A stretch of DNA of 64,000 nt from Propionibacterium sp. oral taxon 192 str. F0372 (lineage in GTDB: Bacteria; Actinomycetota; Actinomycetes; Propionibacteriales; Propionibacteriaceae). The notes beneath the pieces are model-generated. The model ran no database searches. It saw nothing but the letters and a program-made list of their open reading frames with translations, and was not told where the DNA came from. The stretch covers positions 1,554,430-1,618,429 of the forward strand of contig NZ_KE340297.1 in the NCBI RefSeq assembly GCF_000413315.1, written 5' to 3'. Position numbers and translations under genes: made by a program. Shown here one piece after another: positions 62,114 through 64,000 of this stretch; the first letter of the stretch is position 1; each line of letters begins with the position of its first letter.

Positions 62114-63112
62114 GTGACTGCCGCCAGCCTTCGTATCACTGGCCTGACCCGCCGCTTCGGTGTCGTCGTGGCCAACGATTCTGTCGATCTGACCGTAGAA
62201 CCCGGCACTGTTGTGGGTCTGCTGGGTCACAACGGTGCGGGCAAAACCACGCTGGTCTCCCAGGTGGTCGGACTGTTGCGGCCCGACGCGGGCCAGATCC
62301 GCGTCGGAGCTATCGACGCCGTCGCCCACCCCGCTGCGGCCCGGCGTTTGGTCGCCATCCAGCCCCAGGCCCAGTCCCCGATCGATGGGCTCACCCCGCG
62401 TGATGCCGTGGAGATCGCTGCTCGCCTGCGAGGGCTTTCCGCCCACGACGCCCGTGCCGCATCGTTGGCCATGGCCGAGGAGCTTGACTATGGTCCGTGG
62501 CTGATGCGTCGTGCCCTGCCCGAAGGTGGTGGCCTGTCCGGAGGGATCCGCAGGCTCGTCGGCTTTGCGATGGCGGCGGTCGCGCCTACGCCGCTGCTTA
62601 TCCTCGACGAACCGACCAACGACGTCGATGCCTCCCGGCGCAGGTTGCTGTGGGATGCCGTACGACGCCGGGCCGACGCCGGGTCCGGGGTCCTGTTGGT
62701 CACTCACAATGTCGTCGAGGCGGAGCAGGTGCTTGATGAGCTCGTCATCCTCGATCGTGGCCGCGTCGTCGCCAGTGGATCACCTGCCCACCTGCGCGGG
62801 AACTCCGAGGGCTTACGCCTGGAATTGAACCTGCCTCCCGGTGCCAGGTCCCCACTTGACGATGCTGCAGCAACGCCGCTGCCCACCCAGCCGATGCGTG
62901 TCGTCCACGCCGGACGCCGGATCCTGATCACCATTGCATCCAAGGATGCCGCCTCCTGTGCTGAGTGGGCCACCGGGCAACGTGAGATCGGAACGATCGA
63001 GACCTACGCCATCACCCCCGTCGCCCTTGAAGACACCTACCTGGCTCTTACCGGCGCCCCGGAAGGTGAGGAAGGCACCACAGGTGAGCGTGAGAAGGAG
63101 AACGCAGCATGA
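62114..63112 (+). CDS. ABC transporter ATP-binding protein (drug-export type)
   Basis: A 332-aa ATPase, GTG start after AAAGGAG. Walker A GHNGAGKTTL, signature in the form GGLSGGIRRLVGFAMA (less canonical than LSGGQ), Walker B LLILDEPTNDVD and switch His in LLVTHNV. The C-terminal extension (about 240-332) is typical of DrrA-like exporters. It overlaps the permease gene by 4 bp. Confidence 0.92.
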   Translation: MTAASLRITGLTRRFGVVVANDSVDLTVEPGTVVGLLGHNGAGKTTLVSQVVGLLRPDAGQIRVGAIDAVAHPAAARRLVAIQPQAQSPIDGLTPRDAVEIAARLRGLSAHDARAASLAMAEELDYGPWLMRRALPEGGGLSGGIRRLVGFAMAAVAPTPLLILDEPTNDVDASRRRLLWDAVRRRADAGSGVLLVTHNVVEAEQVLDELVILDRGRVVASGSPAHLRGNSEGLRLELNLPPGARSPLDDAAATPLPTQPMRVVHAGRRILITIASKDAASCAEWATGQREIGTIETYAITPVALEDTYLALTGAPEGEEGTTGEREKENAA

Positions 63113-63892
63113 CTAGCACATCTATCACTCCGGTGGATTCCAGCACACCGACAGCCGCCCACACTGGCATCTGGACTATCTACCGCGTCATGCTGCGGTG
63201 GAACCTGCTCTCCCTGGGCCCCATGCTTCCCTTAGTCATCGTGGTTCAGAGCCTCATGGCGGCCGGGATCATCATCGGTTTCGGGCTGATCATCCCTCAC
63301 ATCGATTCCCAGCCCGCCATCGCACTGTTCATGGTCACCGGCACCCCGACGGTGCTGCTCATGACCGTCGGGTTCGTCATGGTGCCCCAGACCGTGGCGC
63401 AAGCCCGCACCAATGGCCATGCGCACTCTTCCTGTGCCACGTCCGATACTTCTGGCCACCGATCTGACCATGTGGATGGCCGTTGCGTTGCCCGGGGTGG
63501 CGGTCGCCGTTGGGGTCGGTTTGCTGCGCTTTGACCTGCCCCTGAAGATCAACTGGCCGCTGCTCATCGCCGCGTCGCTTCTGGTGGCGATCATGGCGGC
63601 GTCGGTGGGGTATGCAATCGCGGTGAGTCTGCGCCCCATGACAGCACAGGTGGTCACCCAGGTGCTGGTCTTCTTCGTTCTGCTGTTTTCCCCGGTCACC
63701 TTCCCCGCCTCCCAGTTACCACAGTGGTTCCGAACCGCCCATGATTGGCTTCCGGTACGCCCCGCGGCCGATCTGTTGCGCACGGGATTGGCATCGGGCA
63801 CCTACGCCTGGCAGGGTCGGGATCTCGTGGTGCTCGCGGTGTGGACGATGGTGGGCCTGGCGATTACGTTGCGGGCACTGAATCGCAGGTGA
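63109..63892 (+). pseudogene. ABC-2 type permease, frameshifted
   Basis: Two overlapping ORFs together make one permease of about 260 aa. The first (63109 on) gives MTSTSITPVDS... with helices to FVMVPQTVAQARTNG, then runs into low-complexity sequence. The second (from ATG 63413, other frame) continues with MRTLPVPRPILLATDLTMW and four or more helices to ALNRR. The frame change lies around 63405-63415, not at a homopolymer. This may be a true mutation, a sequencing error or two separately translated halves. Confidence 0.75.
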
Positions 63893-64000
63893 TGTGGCCT
63901 TTAGACAATCGCGACATAGCTGCTCGTCAGTTCACACTGTGGGTGATCACGGTTGCGTGGAGTCGTTTCCTGTAGTCTTGAGCCGGTCAATCCAATTCTC

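Overview
The window is high-GC DNA from an actinobacterium, most likely a member of the Propionibacteriaceae. That placement is an inference from three things: a gene order closely matching the mycobacterial Rv1002c-Rv1026 block (pmt/rsmI, tatD, rsmA, ispE, prs, glmU with tRNA-Gln, pth, rplY, mfd, mazG, eno, ftsB-like, DUF501, ppx); an NrfHA ammonifying nitrite reductase with a System II cytochrome c maturation set; and a membrane-fused NirK. No rRNA, CRISPR array or replication origin was seen.

Layout. (a) 0.2-4.7 kb, minus strand: a complete binding-protein-dependent sugar ABC transporter. (b) 5.2-9.1 kb: a Met-rich thioredoxin-like lipoprotein, a DipZ-type CcdA/thioredoxin fusion and a two-component system. 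(c) 9.3-14.4 kb: a cluster for nitrite and nitric oxide chemistry, with a Cys-rich winged-helix regulator divergent from a DUF2249 protein, a membrane protein, a polytopic-membrane/cupredoxin/copper nitrite reductase fusion and a DUF488 protein. (d) 14.7-21.3 kb: nrfH, nrfA, a TPR protein, ccdA, resB, ccsA and a TlpA/ResA-like thioredoxin, i.e. the enzyme together with its haem-attachment and thiol-reduction machinery. (e) 21.9-26.2 kb, minus strand: a nucleobase permease, a degenerate ABC ATPase and a protein O-mannosyltransferase. (f) 26.6-50.8 kb: a conserved housekeeping block. It is interrupted by a three-gene type VII secretion-like cassette (34.2-36.3 kb) and by larBEC for the nickel-pincer cofactor (37.9-40.7 kb, minus strand). 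(g) 50.84 kb: a tRNA with anticodon UAA but a short (class I) variable loop. An accessory island begins immediately after it. (h) 50.9-60.9 kb: the island, with a decayed XRE-ImmA/IrrE gene and a DUF4411 PIN fragment, a type I restriction-modification operon (hsdM, a RhuM N-terminal mini-gene, hsdS, hsdR and a coupled DUF3039-tailed gene of unknown role), an orphan excisionase-like HTH protein, and IS5-like and IS630-like transposase remnants. (i) 61.3-63.9 kb: a TetR regulator divergent from an ABC exporter whose permease is frameshifted, with two matching palindromes between them.

How the parts fit. Regions b-d look like an anaerobic and nitrosative-stress module. NirK would reduce nitrite to NO, NrfHA would reduce nitrite to ammonium, and the Ccs proteins and thioredoxins would supply covalent haem attachment and reduced CXXCH thiols. 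The strongest candidates for undescribed biology are the extra coupled genes of the type I restriction operon, a 12-bp repeat in hsdS of the kind known to change spacer length, the class I tRNA with UAA anticodon, and the type VII-like cassette carrying a muralytic domain. All functions are read from sequence motifs and gene context. No database search was run.
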